In this document: piece by piece, positions 17,733 through 26,946 of the stretch
How the letters are laid out: each line of letters starts with the position of its first letter
Position numbering within the stretch: the first letter of the stretch is position 1
Source: Flavobacterium pokkalii
GTDB lineage: Bacteria; Bacteroidota; Bacteroidia; Flavobacteriales; Flavobacteriaceae
Reading direction: 5' to 3'
Assembly (NCBI RefSeq): GCF_014596575.1
Contig: NZ_NASZ01000014.1
Coordinates: 37,365-101,364 of the forward strand
DNA length: 64,000 bases
Position numbers and translations under genes: made by a program
The notes under the pieces: generated by a model
Database searches by the model: none
What the model was told of the DNA's origin: nothing
The model's input: only the letters and a program-made list of their open reading frames with translations

Positions 17733-18656
17733 TTAATTATTAAAATGGATTGTTCCTGTTAATTTTTCTTTCCAATTACTCCAGTTGTATTTTCTACTAA
17801 AGATAAATAAAAGCAAAGGGTAAACCAATACTACCGGCATAATAATATCATATCCCGCCTGTGGTTCGGACACATCTTTAAAAACAGAATGTGTTTGAAA
17901 AGCCGACCAATCCGATGTTAGCAACAAAGCTCCAATAAGATTATTCGCAGCATGAAAACCCAACGCCAGTTCCATTCCTTCATCCATCAGCGTAACAATT
18001 CCCAAAAACAATCCCGTCCCTATATAATACACAAAAATGATATTCCCTATTTTTGAAACTTCCGGATTAAAAAAATGCATCCCGCCAAAAATCAACGAAG
18101 TCATCAATAACGGAAACCATTTATTTTTTGCCAAATTTCCAAAACCCTGCATCAAATAACCCCTGAAAACATATTCTTCGGTACTGGTTTGCACGGGAAC
18201 CAAAAACACAGCAATAATAAATAAAATAGCAAAAGGAACGGGTTTAAAATCCAAAACATACAATTCGGGATTTAGAAAATGATACACCAAAGTTGAGCCA
18301 ATGGTAAAAACAGCCCAAAGTCCGAAAGAAAACCAAATTCGGCTCCAATCGACTTTTTCTCTGGAAGTAGTCACCGAAAGCAATGTTTGATTATGCAAAT
18401 ACTTCACCACAAAATAAATTCCTGCAAAAGCAAAAACAAAAGAAATCAATAATAAAAATAAGGTCAGATTAGCTTCTAAAAAATGCATCATTCCGTCATT
18501 TGTTGTCGGATAAGCTTCTCCTGTTGCAAATGTTTTCCAAATAACCGCAACTAACAAAGGGAGTTGCCCGATAAACGACATTAAAATAATTAATCCTGAA
18601 CCCAGTAAATATTTCCAAAATTTATTCTCCGAACGAATGCCTTGCTCTATAAACAT
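17733..18656 (-). CDS. CPBP-family intramembrane glutamic protease
   Basis: A 307-residue membrane protein with about seven or eight hydrophobic segments. The CPBP (Abi) motifs are EEYVFRGYL with the catalytic glutamate pair, a following FGGMHF histidine motif and FHAANNLIGAL. Family members are membrane proteases, some linked to prenyl-protein processing or bacteriocin immunity. It precedes menE by 3 bases and is probably co-transcribed; a functional link is not apparent. Confidence 0.87.
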   Translation of the reverse strand: MFIEQGIRSENKFWKYLLGSGLIILMSFIGQLPLLVAVIWKTFATGEAYPTTNDGMMHFLEANLTLFLLLISFVFAFAGIYFVVKYLHNQTLLSVTTSREKVDWSRIWFSFGLWAVFTIGSTLVYHFLNPELYVLDFKPVPFAILFIIAVFLVPVQTSTEEYVFRGYLMQGFGNLAKNKWFPLLMTSLIFGGMHFFNPEVSKIGNIIFVYYIGTGLFLGIVTLMDEGMELALGFHAANNLIGALLLTSDWSAFQTHSVFKDVSEPQAGYDIIMPVVLVYPLLLFIFSRKYNWSNWKEKLTGTIHFNN

Positions 18657-18697
18657 TTATTTATGATTTAAAATAGTACTAATTCACTTTCAAAAGC

Positions 18698-18705
18698 TAT
18701 TTTTG
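18698..18705 (+). promoter_or_regulatory. -7 element upstream of the arsC-like gene
   Basis: TATTTTTG matches TAnnTTTG perfectly, 46 bases before the ATG at 18752. No -33 TTG at the standard spacing. Confidence 0.5.
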
Positions 18706-18751
18706 CTTCTTCGAAAATAACTTTTTTATCCAAAATTTAAAAATAGAATTC

Positions 18752-19102
18752 ATGATAGAAGTATATCACAATCCAAGATGTGGAAAATCAAGAAACTGTC
18801 TGGCTTTTTTAGACAATCAAAATCAGGAATACAACATCACTAAATATTTAGAAGAAGCTCCCAGCACTGAAACACTGAAGGCTTTATTAGAAAAATTACA
18901 AATCAAAGCAATTGATTTGGTACGCCAAAAAGAGAAAATTTGGATTGAAAATTATAAAAATCAGGAAATGACCGATGAAGCGGTTATTCAGGCGATGGTT
19001 TTACACCCTATTTTAATCGAAAGACCTATTATAATCAAAGGGAACAAAGCAATTATAGCCCGTGAAATGGACAAAATCGAAACTTTCTTTAAAGAGAGCT
19101 AA
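18752..19102 (+). CDS. arsC: ArsC/Spx-family arsenate reductase-like protein
   Basis: A 116-residue thioredoxin-fold protein. The N-terminal MIEVYHNPRCGKSRN holds the ArsC active-site cysteine, which uses glutaredoxin/glutathione chemistry in the E. coli type. The C-terminal segment HPILIERPIII matches the arsenate-binding arginine region. No arsenite exporter or ArsR gene is nearby, so it may be a general redox protein of this family rather than a dedicated resistance enzyme. Confidence 0.85.
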   Translation: MIEVYHNPRCGKSRNCLAFLDNQNQEYNITKYLEEAPSTETLKALLEKLQIKAIDLVRQKEKIWIENYKNQEMTDEAVIQAMVLHPILIERPIIIKGNKAIIAREMDKIETFFKES

Positions 19103-19189
19103 AATTTTTAACAGTTTTTTAATAAAACTGGTTTAAACCAAATTGCTTTTTTAGACTCCAAATACAAAACAATAATAAAAATTTAAAAA

Positions 19190-21682
19190 ATGCGACAAAC
19201 CTTAAAATTAATTTTAGGGCTCAGCTTCTTTTTTTCTTTTTGGACAACTTATGCTAAAATAGAAAAACCTATCGCTGATCCTGTAAAAGAAAAAGTGAAA
19301 ATCTCGGGGACTGTTATCGAAAAAACGACTAAACAACCGCTTGAATATGCCACAGTAACTATTACAGATACGAAAAATCCGAAAGCTATAACCGGCGGAA
19401 TTACCAATGCGAAAGGAAATTTTGCCATTGAAGTCGCTCCTGGAATTTACAATATTAAAATTGAATTTATCTCTTTTAAAGCAGTAGAATTCAACCAACG
19501 CAATCTGCAAAAAAATCTTGATTTAGGAACAATTTCGTTGATTGAAGATGCTGCGCAATTGAACGAAGTTGTGGTTCGTGCCGAAAAATCAACGGTTGAA
19601 ATCAAGCTGGACAAAAAAGTATACAACGTGGGTCAGGACATGATTGTAAAAGGTGGAACGGTAAGTGATGTTTTAGAAAACGTTCCTTCGGTAACAGTTG
19701 ACGTAGAAGGAAATGTAAGCTTACGTGGCAACGAAAACGTGCGTATTTTTATTGACGGACGTCCTTCAAACTCTTTAAATATGGCTGAAGCTTTAAAACA
19801 AATTCCTGCCGATGCTATCGATAAAGTGGAAGTAATTACCAACCCTTCTGCCCGCTATGATGCTGAAGGTGGTGCCGGAATCCTGAATATTATTTTGAAA
19901 AAAGGAAAAAATTTAGGTTTCAACGGAAGCTTCATTGCTTCTACCGGTATTCCTGAAACTTACGGTTTGAGTGCCAATTTGAATTACAAAACCGAAAAAT
20001 TAAACTTTTTTACTTCAACCGGATACGATTACAGAACCAGTGAAGGAAGAGGTTTAACGCATTCTACTTTGTTTGACGATAATAAAAATATTATTGGGTA
20101 TACCAATGAGGACAAAGACACTGATCGTCTTAGAAAAGGAATTTCATCTAAAACCGGTATGGAATGGACTATTGCTCCAAATACTTACTGGACTAACTCT
20201 ATCAGTTACCGTGACAACCGCGGTACAAATAACGATTTAGTATATTACAATTCATTTGATGTTGATAAAAATTTTATTTCTAAACGCTACCGTTTAAGCA
20301 ATGGAGATGACAATTCAAAAGATATCGAATTGGCCTCCAATTTTCTTAAAAACTTCAATGATAAAGGACATAAATTAACCGTTGATTTCTCATATTCAAA
20401 TAACAAAGACAATGAAAATTCTGCTATTACTGATGAAACACTCAACAGTGGAAATCCGGCTTCAATAGATCAAACTCTAAATAACAAAACTCAAGACCAA
20501 TTTCAAGTGCAAACAGATTATGTTTTACCCTTTGAAAATGGCAGTCAGTTTGAAGCAGGATATAAAGGAAACTTTAATGATCTGGACAATGTTTACAGTG
20601 TAACCACTGATGATTCCGGAAATCCTATCGAGGGATATCTTTCAAATACTTTAGAATATAAAGAGCGAATTAATGCTTTGTATGCGCAATATGGTTTTAA
20701 ATTAAATAAATTTTCCTATTTATTTGGTTTACGTTGGGAAGACACTAAAATCAACGTAAACTTATTAGATACTCAGGATTTCAACACCAAAAAATACAAC
20801 AACTTTTTCCCGAGTGCCTTTATAAACTATGAGATCTCAGATGAAAGTAGTATTTCATTAAGCTACAGCAAACGTTTGTCCAGACCAAGAGGACGTTTTT
20901 TAAACCCGGCAACTAATTATTCCAGCAACATCAATTTGTTCAGAGGGAATCCGGATTTGAATCCTTCTTTTACCGATAAATTTGATATTGGCTATTTAAA
21001 AAAATGGAATAAGGTTACTTTCAGTACTTCGATGTATTTTGAAAATACTAAAAATGTATTCTCTTTTGTCAGAACTGAAACTGGTGATTTTGTGGGTAAC
21101 AACCCTGTTGTTTTAAGCAGTCCGATTAACTTAGCCAAAGAGCAACAATTTGGTTTTGAATTTACCTTAAACTACAATCCGTTTAAAATATGGAAAATCA
21201 ACAGTAGTTTTAACTTATCCAATTCTAAAACTACAGGAAGTTATACTTATACAAATGTAAATGATGATGAAATCACGCAAGACTTAAACAACGAAACTTT
21301 CGCCTGGTTTTCACGAATCAACTCCCGTTTGACACTTCCGGCTAAAATTGACTGGCAGTTAACCGGAATGTATTTTAGTCCCAGAACAACTGCTCAGGGA
21401 AAAAACTTAGGTAATTATGTAGTGAATATGGCTTTCAGTAAAGATATCTTAAAAGACAAAGCCACTCTTGCACTAAACGTAAGCGACTTGTTTAATTCCA
21501 GAAGAATGAAATCGGAAACAAACTTAACCAGCGTAATGTCTTACAGTGAATTTCAATGGAGAAAACGACAAATTAATCTTTCCTTCACTTACCGTCTGAA
21601 CATGAAGAAAACAGACAAAGACAAAAACATGCCTCGAAACAACGGTGGTGATGACAACGGTGGAGGTGAATTCCCAGGATAA
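19190..21682 (+). CDS. Outer-membrane beta-barrel receptor, TonB-dependent type
   Basis: An 830-residue outer-membrane protein. A signal peptide (to about residue 22) precedes a CarboxypepD_reg-like domain (SGTVIEKTTKQPLEYATVTI) and a plug domain (DVLENVPSVTVDVEGN; VSLRGNENVRIFIDGRPS). The rest is a long Tyr/Asn-rich barrel of the OMP_b-brl_3 type. A short hydrophilic tail rich in Asn, Gly and Asp follows the last strand. Such receptors import siderophores, glycans or peptides with TonB energy. No SusD partner is adjacent, so the ligand is unknown. It is monocistronic with a strong terminator. Confidence 0.88.
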   Translation: MRQTLKLILGLSFFFSFWTTYAKIEKPIADPVKEKVKISGTVIEKTTKQPLEYATVTITDTKNPKAITGGITNAKGNFAIEVAPGIYNIKIEFISFKAVEFNQRNLQKNLDLGTISLIEDAAQLNEVVVRAEKSTVEIKLDKKVYNVGQDMIVKGGTVSDVLENVPSVTVDVEGNVSLRGNENVRIFIDGRPSNSLNMAEALKQIPADAIDKVEVITNPSARYDAEGGAGILNIILKKGKNLGFNGSFIASTGIPETYGLSANLNYKTEKLNFFTSTGYDYRTSEGRGLTHSTLFDDNKNIIGYTNEDKDTDRLRKGISSKTGMEWTIAPNTYWTNSISYRDNRGTNNDLVYYNSFDVDKNFISKRYRLSNGDDNSKDIELASNFLKNFNDKGHKLTVDFSYSNNKDNENSAITDETLNSGNPASIDQTLNNKTQDQFQVQTDYVLPFENGSQFEAGYKGNFNDLDNVYSVTTDDSGNPIEGYLSNTLEYKERINALYAQYGFKLNKFSYLFGLRWEDTKINVNLLDTQDFNTKKYNNFFPSAFINYEISDESSISLSYSKRLSRPRGRFLNPATNYSSNINLFRGNPDLNPSFTDKFDIGYLKKWNKVTFSTSMYFENTKNVFSFVRTETGDFVGNNPVVLSSPINLAKEQQFGFEFTLNYNPFKIWKINSSFNLSNSKTTGSYTYTNVNDDEITQDLNNETFAWFSRINSRLTLPAKIDWQLTGMYFSPRTTAQGKNLGNYVVNMAFSKDILKDKATLALNVSDLFNSRRMKSETNLTSVMSYSEFQWRKRQINLSFTYRLNMKKTDKDKNMPRNNGGDDNGGGEFPG

Positions 21683-21702
21683 TTTATAAAAATCGAAAAA
21701 TT

Positions 21703-21747
21703 AAAAAATCCAAATTCCAATTGTAAAAGTTGGAGTTTGGATTTTTT
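21703..21747 (+). terminator. Terminator of the TonB-receptor gene
   Basis: An 18-bp hairpin (AAAAAATCCAAATTCCAA at 21703-21720, complementary arm at 21730-21747, one G-T wobble) ending in a T-run. Confidence 0.85.
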
Positions 21748-21770
21748 TGTAAATTAACTTTTTAAGAATA

Positions 21771-21802
21771 AAAAAAGGATTCGTTTTAGCGAATCCTTTT
21801 TT
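21771..21802. terminator. Bidirectional terminator facing the small membrane-protein gene
   Basis: AAAAAAGGATTCG (21771-21783) and CGAATCCTTTTTT (21790-21802) form a perfect 13-bp stem with a 6-base loop. It ends 13 bases from the stop of the minus-strand gene and also works on the plus strand. Confidence 0.85.
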
Positions 21803-21814
21803 ATTAAACCTCCG

Positions 21815-21979
21815 TTATAGAGATTCCTGTTTTTTTGCTCTCTTTTCTTTTATTCTTTCCCAAGTAGCACCACCTACCCAATAAGATAGGAAGCTCACTA
21901 AGAAGAACATTAACCAAAATCCCATTGTAAGGATGGTTAAGAAAAGTAAAAAGCCTAAATACTGTGAAAATTCAAACAT
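21815..21979 (-). CDS. Small membrane protein, uncharacterised
   Basis: A 54-residue protein (start MFEFSQYLGFLLF) with one long hydrophobic stretch, about residues 8-38, and a charged C-terminal tail ERIKEKRAKKQESL. A longer frame to 22036 exists, but a full promoter (TTG-N20-TACATTTG) lies inside that extension. Transcription would begin about 20 bases before 21979, which fixes the short start. It has its own promoter and terminator, so it is a genuine small gene. No function is recognised. Confidence 0.75.
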   Translation of the reverse strand: MFEFSQYLGFLLFLTILTMGFWLMFFLVSFLSYWVGGATWERIKEKRAKKQESL

Positions 21980-22005
21980 GTTTTCCGGAATTTTGAATGT
22001 AGCCA

Positions 22006-22036
22006 CAAATGTAACAGTTAATTTTTTTCTTAGCAA
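22006..22036 (-). promoter_or_regulatory. Consensus promoter of the small membrane-protein gene
   Basis: Minus-strand TTG (22036-22034), 20-base spacer, then TACATTTG (22013-22006) fit the Bacteroidota consensus fully. This decides the downstream start codon for the gene. Confidence 0.8.
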
Positions 22037-22158
22037 TAAAAACGACTGTCAATTTTCATAAAAATACATTTATGCGTACATTTAAACAGCATTTTGTTAA
22101 TTAAAAAAGATTTCAATTCGTCTTTGCGTTAAAAACAGCCAACTTTTATTCAAAAATC

Positions 22159-23544
22159 ATGAAATACCGAATCGAAAAAGACACCCTGGGCGAAGTTCAG
22201 GTTCCTGCCGATAAATATTGGGGTGCACAAACCGAACGTTCCCGAAACAATTTCAAAATTGGACCATCGGCTTCAATGCCTATGGAAATTATTATGGGTT
22301 TTGCTTATTTAAAAAAATCCGCTGCCTTTACCAATTGTGATTTAGGCGTTTTATCTTCTGAAAAATGCGATGCCATTGCCGCTGTTTGTGACGAAATTTT
22401 AGAAAGAAAACTAGATGATCAGTTTCCTTTGGTGATTTGGCAAACCGGTTCCGGAACCCAAAGCAATATGAATGTCAATGAAGTGATTGCCAACAGAGCT
22501 CAGCTTTTAAAAGGATTAGAAATTGGCACAGGCGAATCTTTTCTGAAAGCCAATGACGATGTCAACAAATCGCAGTCTTCCAATGATACTTTTCCAACGG
22601 CTATGCATATTGCTGCTTATAAAGTACTATCTGAAAATACAATTCCAAATATTGAAAAACTGAGAGACACCTTAAATAACAAATCTAATGCCTTTCAAAA
22701 AGTCGTAAAAATAGGCCGAACTCATTTAATGGATGCCACTCCACTAACGCTCGGACAGGAACTTTCCGGCTATGTTGCCCAACTCAACCACGGCTTAAAA
22801 GCCTTAAAAAATACTTTGTCCCATTTATCCGAATTGGCCTTAGGCGGTACAGCCGTAGGAACCGGACTAAACACTCCGAAAGGTTATGATGTAAAAGTAG
22901 CTGAATATATTGCACAGTTTACGAAACTACCTTTTGTTACCGCCAAAAATAAATTTGAAGCCTTAGCGTCGCACGATGCCATTGTGGAATCGCATGGCGC
23001 ACTGAAACAATTAGCGATTTCTTTGAACAAAATTGCCAATGATATCCGAATGCTGGCTTCGGGACCACGCTCGGGAATTGGGGAAATTCTCATTCCGGAA
23101 AACGAACCTGGTTCTTCCATTATGCCCGGAAAAGTAAACCCAACCCAATGCGAAGCCTTAACAATGGTTTGCGCTCAGGTAATGGGAAATGATGTTGCTA
23201 TTTCCGTAGGAGGCATGCAGGGACATTATGAACTAAATGTTTTCAAACCCATGATGGCGGCCAACTTCCTGCAATCGGCAGAATTATTAGGAGACGCCTG
23301 TACTTCATTTGACAAGCATTGTGCTCAGGGAATTGAACCGAATTACAAACGCATCAAAGAATTAGTCGATAATTCGTTAATGTTAGTTACGGCTTTGAAT
23401 ACTAAAATAGGCTACTATAAAGCCGCCGAAATAGCACAAACCGCACACAAAAACGGAACGACTCTTAAAGAAGAAGCCGTTCGTTTGGGTTATGTAACTC
23501 CGGAGGAATTTGATGACTGGGTGAAACCGGAAGATATGGTATAG
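22159..23544 (+). CDS. fumC: Class II fumarate hydratase
   Basis: A 461-residue fumarase C of standard length. Family signatures are [35 protein letters not shown] and the fumarase/aspartase loop [16 protein letters not shown] with the catalytic serine. It interconverts fumarate and malate in the TCA cycle and needs no iron-sulfur cluster. It stands alone, converging on the dehydrogenase gene downstream. Confidence 0.97.
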   Translation: MKYRIEKDTLGEVQVPADKYWGAQTERSRNNFKIGPSASMPMEIIMGFAYLKKSAAFTNCDLGVLSSEKCDAIAAVCDEILERKLDDQFPLVIWQTGSGTQSNMNVNEVIANRAQLLKGLEIGTGESFLKANDDVNKSQSSNDTFPTAMHIAAYKVLSENTIPNIEKLRDTLNNKSNAFQKVVKIGRTHLMDATPLTLGQELSGYVAQLNHGLKALKNTLSHLSELALGGTAVGTGLNTPKGYDVKVAEYIAQFTKLPFVTAKNKFEALASHDAIVESHGALKQLAISLNKIANDIRMLASGPRSGIGEILIPENEPGSSIMPGKVNPTQCEALTMVCAQVMGNDVAISVGGMQGHYELNVFKPMMAANFLQSAELLGDACTSFDKHCAQGIEPNYKRIKELVDNSLMLVTALNTKIGYYKAAEIAQTAHKNGTTLKEEAVRLGYVTPEEFDDWVKPEDMV

Positions 23545-23550
23545 AAAAAG

Positions 23551-23602
23551 TTATGAGTTATGAGTTGTGAGTTATCTGTTTACATCTGGTAATTAACTCA
23601 CA
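23551..23602. repeat. Intergenic hairpin repeat between convergent genes
   Basis: Three tandem variants of GAGTTATGA-type sequence precede TGTGAGTTA (23566-23574), which pairs with TAACTCACA (23594-23602). The element fills the gap between fumC and the minus-strand dehydrogenase gene. It resembles the hairpin repeat at 1636 in style. It may act as a two-way transcription stop. Confidence 0.5.
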
Positions 23603-23610
23603 GCCCACAA

Positions 23611-24813
23611 CTACTCACCATCAACATAATCCTGTAAATAAGAAAATCTTGCCGTTAACTTTCCGTTTTCGGTAATTTTTGCACGAGCTAAAATACCGTC
23701 TTTGTCACCGTCAAAAAAAGCTGGCATTACTTTTTCTATAAACATTTCGCCAAAACCTTCGCTGGCATCTTTGGGTAATTCGCAAGGCAAATTATCCACT
23801 GCCATTACCACAATCGCTGCCGGATGAAACAAATCGACTTCCTTATTTTCAAAAGGTAAATAACCATAAAAAGGTTCTTCAATGGTACTGGAACGCAAGG
23901 TAGAAGCAATCGATCCGTTAATATCACAGGAAATATCGCCTACAATTTTTACTTTACAATCTTTAGCCTTTAACATTTCCTGAGTTAAAATTGGAGGTGC
24001 TTCATTAGCATGAAAATGCGCGGTAATCACAATATCGGAAACCTTAGTAAAACGCTCAAAGTTACTCTCATATTCCTGTGGATTTTGGAAAAAATCGACT
24101 GAATCTAAAACGGCACCGTCTTTTCTTTTATTATAGTCCAAAACATCAATTTGCGTATAAACGGACTGTGCATAATTTTTTGTCAAAAAATTATCTACCG
24201 TAACGGATTTAACCTTGATAGCATCCAGAATTTCCTTAACCCCACTTCCTACTTTTCCGGTTCCGGTTACAACAAATTTTAATGGTGGCAGCATATTTCT
24301 CTTCAAAGAACGAATCAAATCTTCTTTTCCGGAAAGCATCTCGGCTTTGGGTAATTTGAACAATTCAAATTTAATTCCAAAAGCCCGAATACTATTGTAA
24401 ACGCCTACCATTCCGGCATATCGTCCAAAACCTATCAAACGATTATTTTGAGTATCAACCAGCGTTTCGTGGTCATAAAACGTTATATTTTTTGCTAATA
24501 AATGCTGCAATAAAGTTCTGTTATAAACCTGTTTTTTAATCGTATGTGAAAAAAAGAAATAGGTTTTATCAGGAATTAAATTTTCAACCGGAACTTCTTT
24601 TACACCAAACAAAACATCACAATCACTAAGATCATTTACCACTTTTATCCCTGCATTTTCATAGTCAGCATCTCTAAAAACTCTGACATCCGAACTTTCC
24701 ACAGCAAATTCTAATTCCGGATAAAGCGCCTGGATTTTTACCAATTGTTCAGGAGAAAAAATAACTCTTCGGTCGGTCGGTTTTTTTCTCTCTTTTATAA
24801 TTCCAAATTTCAT
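23611..24813 (-). CDS. Alanine/saccharopine dehydrogenase-like NAD(P)-dependent oxidoreductase
   Basis: A 400-residue protein of the alanine dehydrogenase/PNT superfamily. The N-terminus (KFGIIKERKKPTDRRVIFSP) has the conserved KERK..D.RV pattern, and the Rossmann loop is VTGTGKVGSGV. An acidic, glycine-rich C-terminal domain carries GDISCDINGSI. The wording is closer to lysine-forming saccharopine dehydrogenase-like proteins than to classical Ald. The true substrate is unknown. It is monocistronic. Confidence 0.75.
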   Translation of the reverse strand: MKFGIIKERKKPTDRRVIFSPEQLVKIQALYPELEFAVESSDVRVFRDADYENAGIKVVNDLSDCDVLFGVKEVPVENLIPDKTYFFFSHTIKKQVYNRTLLQHLLAKNITFYDHETLVDTQNNRLIGFGRYAGMVGVYNSIRAFGIKFELFKLPKAEMLSGKEDLIRSLKRNMLPPLKFVVTGTGKVGSGVKEILDAIKVKSVTVDNFLTKNYAQSVYTQIDVLDYNKRKDGAVLDSVDFFQNPQEYESNFERFTKVSDIVITAHFHANEAPPILTQEMLKAKDCKVKIVGDISCDINGSIASTLRSSTIEEPFYGYLPFENKEVDLFHPAAIVVMAVDNLPCELPKDASEGFGEMFIEKVMPAFFDGDKDGILARAKITENGKLTARFSYLQDYVDGE

Positions 24814-24988
24814 ATCTATTAATTCTTTATTTTCAATTTACTTATTAAAAAACCACTTTTGTACTAAAATAAAAGATTCAAAAACATTAAAAGCTGAAAG
24901 CCAAAAACATAGAAAAAATGCCTTAAAAAAACTTTCAAAAAATTCTGTTAACGTTAAAAAAAACAACTATAAAACGCGTTCGATTCTA

Positions 24989-24996
24989 TATATTTG
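24989..24996 (+). promoter_or_regulatory. -7 element of the serine hydrolase gene
   Basis: TATATTTG, a perfect TAnnTTTG match, ends 20 bases before the ATG at 25017. Confidence 0.65.
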
Positions 24997-25016
24997 CCCT
25001 TATAGCCCTCACAAAA

Positions 25017-26225
25017 ATGATTTTCATAAAAAAGACAAATATACTACAATTACTCATGCTTACTCTGCTTTTGAGTTCTTGTAATCAAAAGAAAAAAACT
25101 AACGATTTAGAATCCAACATACCCAAGGATACCATGCCGCACATGGAACCTCCTACTCAAAAATTACCTAAATTATCGGCTCAGTATATTAAAAGTAAAA
25201 GAAATGCTATTGAACATTTTTACAATAAAAACTGGTCTCACAACAGCATGAACGGAAGTTTTTTAGTCGCTCAAAATGGTCAGATTATCTTCGAAAAATA
25301 CGAAGGAATGGCTAATTTCAGAGATGAAAGACCTATCACTGCTACTACTCCACTCCATTTGGCATCAGTGAGTAAAGTATTGACCGCATCGGCAATTTTA
25401 AAATTGATTGACGCTAAAAAAATTGGTCTAGACCAAAAAGTAAATACCATCTTACCCCGATTTCCTTTTCCGGAAGTTACCGTAAAAATGCTGTTAAATC
25501 ACCGAAGCGGTATGCGTAATTACGCCTATTTTACCGATAAAAAAGACGGAGTTTGGGATAGACACAATATCCTTACCAACAACGATATCGTAGAATTAAT
25601 GGCAACTAAAAACATTGGTTTAGAATCCAGAACCAACACCCGATTTGCCTATTGCAATACTAATTATGCCATTTTGGCACTTATTATCGAAAAAGCAACC
25701 GGATTAAGCTATAAAAAAGCGATGGAGCGCATGATTTTCAAACCTTTGGGAATGAATCACACCTTTGTTTTTGATTATGATCAGGACAAAGACAGCATTG
25801 TTCCTTCTTATAAAGGAAACAAAGAGGAAATAGGAAAAGACTATCTTGATAAAATTTACGGAGACAAAAATATTTATTCCACTCCCAGAGATTTATTAAA
25901 ATTTGATTTGGCACGAAATAATCCTAATTTTTTAAGCCCCAAATTATTAAAATTGGTTTACACCCCTTTTAGTCAGGAACGTAAAGGAGAAAAAAATTAC
26001 GGTTTAGGAATTAGAATGATTAACTGGGAAACCGGACAAAATTTCTACTTCCACAACGGTTGGTGGCACGGAAACACTTCGGCTTATATTACTTTATTGA
26101 AAGAACATGTTACCATTATTGCTTTATCAAATAAGTTTACTACCAGAACTTATCAGGTGAAAAAATTAGCGCCTTTGTTTGGTGATTATCCTTTCAAATT
26201 AAGTAAGGAAGAAAAAGAGGAATAA
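25017..26225 (+). CDS. Serine hydrolase, class C beta-lactamase/DD-peptidase fold, lipoprotein
   Basis: A 402-residue protein with a lipoprotein signal (lipobox LLSSC near residue 22). The penicillin-binding fold motifs are SVSK (SxxK, nucleophilic serine), YCN (YxN) and HNG in place of KTG. HNG/HxG is usual in esterase and DD-peptidase members of this family. It should sit in the periplasm or on the outer membrane and act on peptidoglycan peptides or ester substrates. No evidence points to antibiotic hydrolysis. Confidence 0.85.
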   Translation: MIFIKKTNILQLLMLTLLLSSCNQKKKTNDLESNIPKDTMPHMEPPTQKLPKLSAQYIKSKRNAIEHFYNKNWSHNSMNGSFLVAQNGQIIFEKYEGMANFRDERPITATTPLHLASVSKVLTASAILKLIDAKKIGLDQKVNTILPRFPFPEVTVKMLLNHRSGMRNYAYFTDKKDGVWDRHNILTNNDIVELMATKNIGLESRTNTRFAYCNTNYAILALIIEKATGLSYKKAMERMIFKPLGMNHTFVFDYDQDKDSIVPSYKGNKEEIGKDYLDKIYGDKNIYSTPRDLLKFDLARNNPNFLSPKLLKLVYTPFSQERKGEKNYGLGIRMINWETGQNFYFHNGWWHGNTSAYITLLKEHVTIIALSNKFTTRTYQVKKLAPLFGDYPFKLSKEEKEE

Positions 26226-26263
26226 TTTTTGCACTGAGACTATTTGATAGTCATATTAAATTG

Positions 26264-26291
26264 TATATTCGCACACTCAAAATATTTTGAG
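26264..26291 (+). promoter_or_regulatory. ssrA promoter region with 16-bp palindrome
   Basis: TATATTCG (26264-26271) matches the -7 consensus at 7 of 8 positions, with TTG (26244-26246) 17 bases upstream. It is followed by the perfect palindrome CTCAAAATATTTTGAG (26276-26291), 10 bases before the mature tmRNA 5' end. The palindrome would lie at the transcription start or in the 5' leader, so it may be an operator or a processing hairpin. Confidence 0.55.
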
Positions 26292-26301
26292 AAAATAAAC
26301 T

Positions 26302-26696
26302 GGGGTCGACTGGTTTTGACAGCAAGTCGAATTGAACAGTAAGCACGTCGAGCATTGAGACCTTGCTCGTAAATATAAGATCTCGAACTTTTAAACGGCG
26401 AAAATACTTACGCTTTAGCTGCATAATCTGAATTATAGTACGATTACGCCACGTCCCTACAAGGTAGGGAAGCTGGATTCTCCTTGAAAGCCTTGGTTTA
26501 TGGCGGTCAGTACAGGGGAACCGTAAAAATAGACCTAGATTTCCATAAGCTTTGGGTGGTTATCGAAAATTAAGAAGCTAAGTAGTATGTGGTTGTTTCT
26601 GGCCTGGCATCCTATCGAAAATTCAATCAGGAAATAAGCGTGTAGAAAGCTCTTTAGTTGCTTGTTTGGACCCGGGTTCGATTCCCGGCGACTCCA
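26302..26696 (+). ncRNA. ssrA: tmRNA (ssrA)
   Basis: The 5' end GGGGTCG pairs with CGACTCC at the 3' end (one G-U) to form the tRNA-like acceptor stem. A T-arm (GGTTCGATTCC) precedes the 3' strand, and CCA is not encoded. The tag frame lies at 26397-26426 and encodes GENTYALAA followed by TAA, so the released tag is probably Ala-GENTYALAA. Length (about 395 nt) is normal. It rescues stalled ribosomes with SmpB. A tyrosine integrase gene starts 250 bases downstream, marking this gene as the integration target. Confidence 0.97.
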
Positions 26697-26719
26697 CAAA
26701 AACAAATTCAAATTGGTTC

Positions 26720-26754
26720 AAAAGCCTGTAAATCGTATGATTTACAGGCTTTTT
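26720..26754 (+). terminator. Terminator after ssrA
   Basis: AAAAGCCTGTAAATC (26720-26734) pairs with the complementary arm at 26739-26753 through a 4-base loop, followed by a T-run: a strong rho-independent terminator. Confidence 0.85.
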
Positions 26755-26808
26755 TGTTTTTGATGCTATTCAAATTATCTATTAAATCTCAAACCATTGG
26801 TGTTAAAA

Positions 26809-26846
26809 TCGGTTACCCTAAAAAAACGTAAAAACAGGGTAACCGA
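26809..26846. repeat. Inverted repeat between ssrA and the integrase gene
   Basis: TCGGTTACCCT (26809-26819) and AGGGTAACCGA (26836-26846) are a perfect 11-bp inverted repeat with a 16-base A-rich spacer containing two AAAAAC-like units. It is about 100 bases from both the tmRNA end and the integrase start, a place where integrase arm sites or an autoregulatory operator would be expected. No U-run follows. Confidence 0.5.
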
Positions 26847-26946
26847 ATTTCTCGCAAAGCCAGTGATAGCAAGCAGTTCAAAAGATGAACATCTTGACAA
26901 ATGAGTATTAAATAATTAATTTAAATAACATTTAAGTCACCACAAA

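Noticed and set aside
21980..22036. N-terminal extension of the small membrane protein
   Set aside because: A full consensus promoter lies inside the extension.
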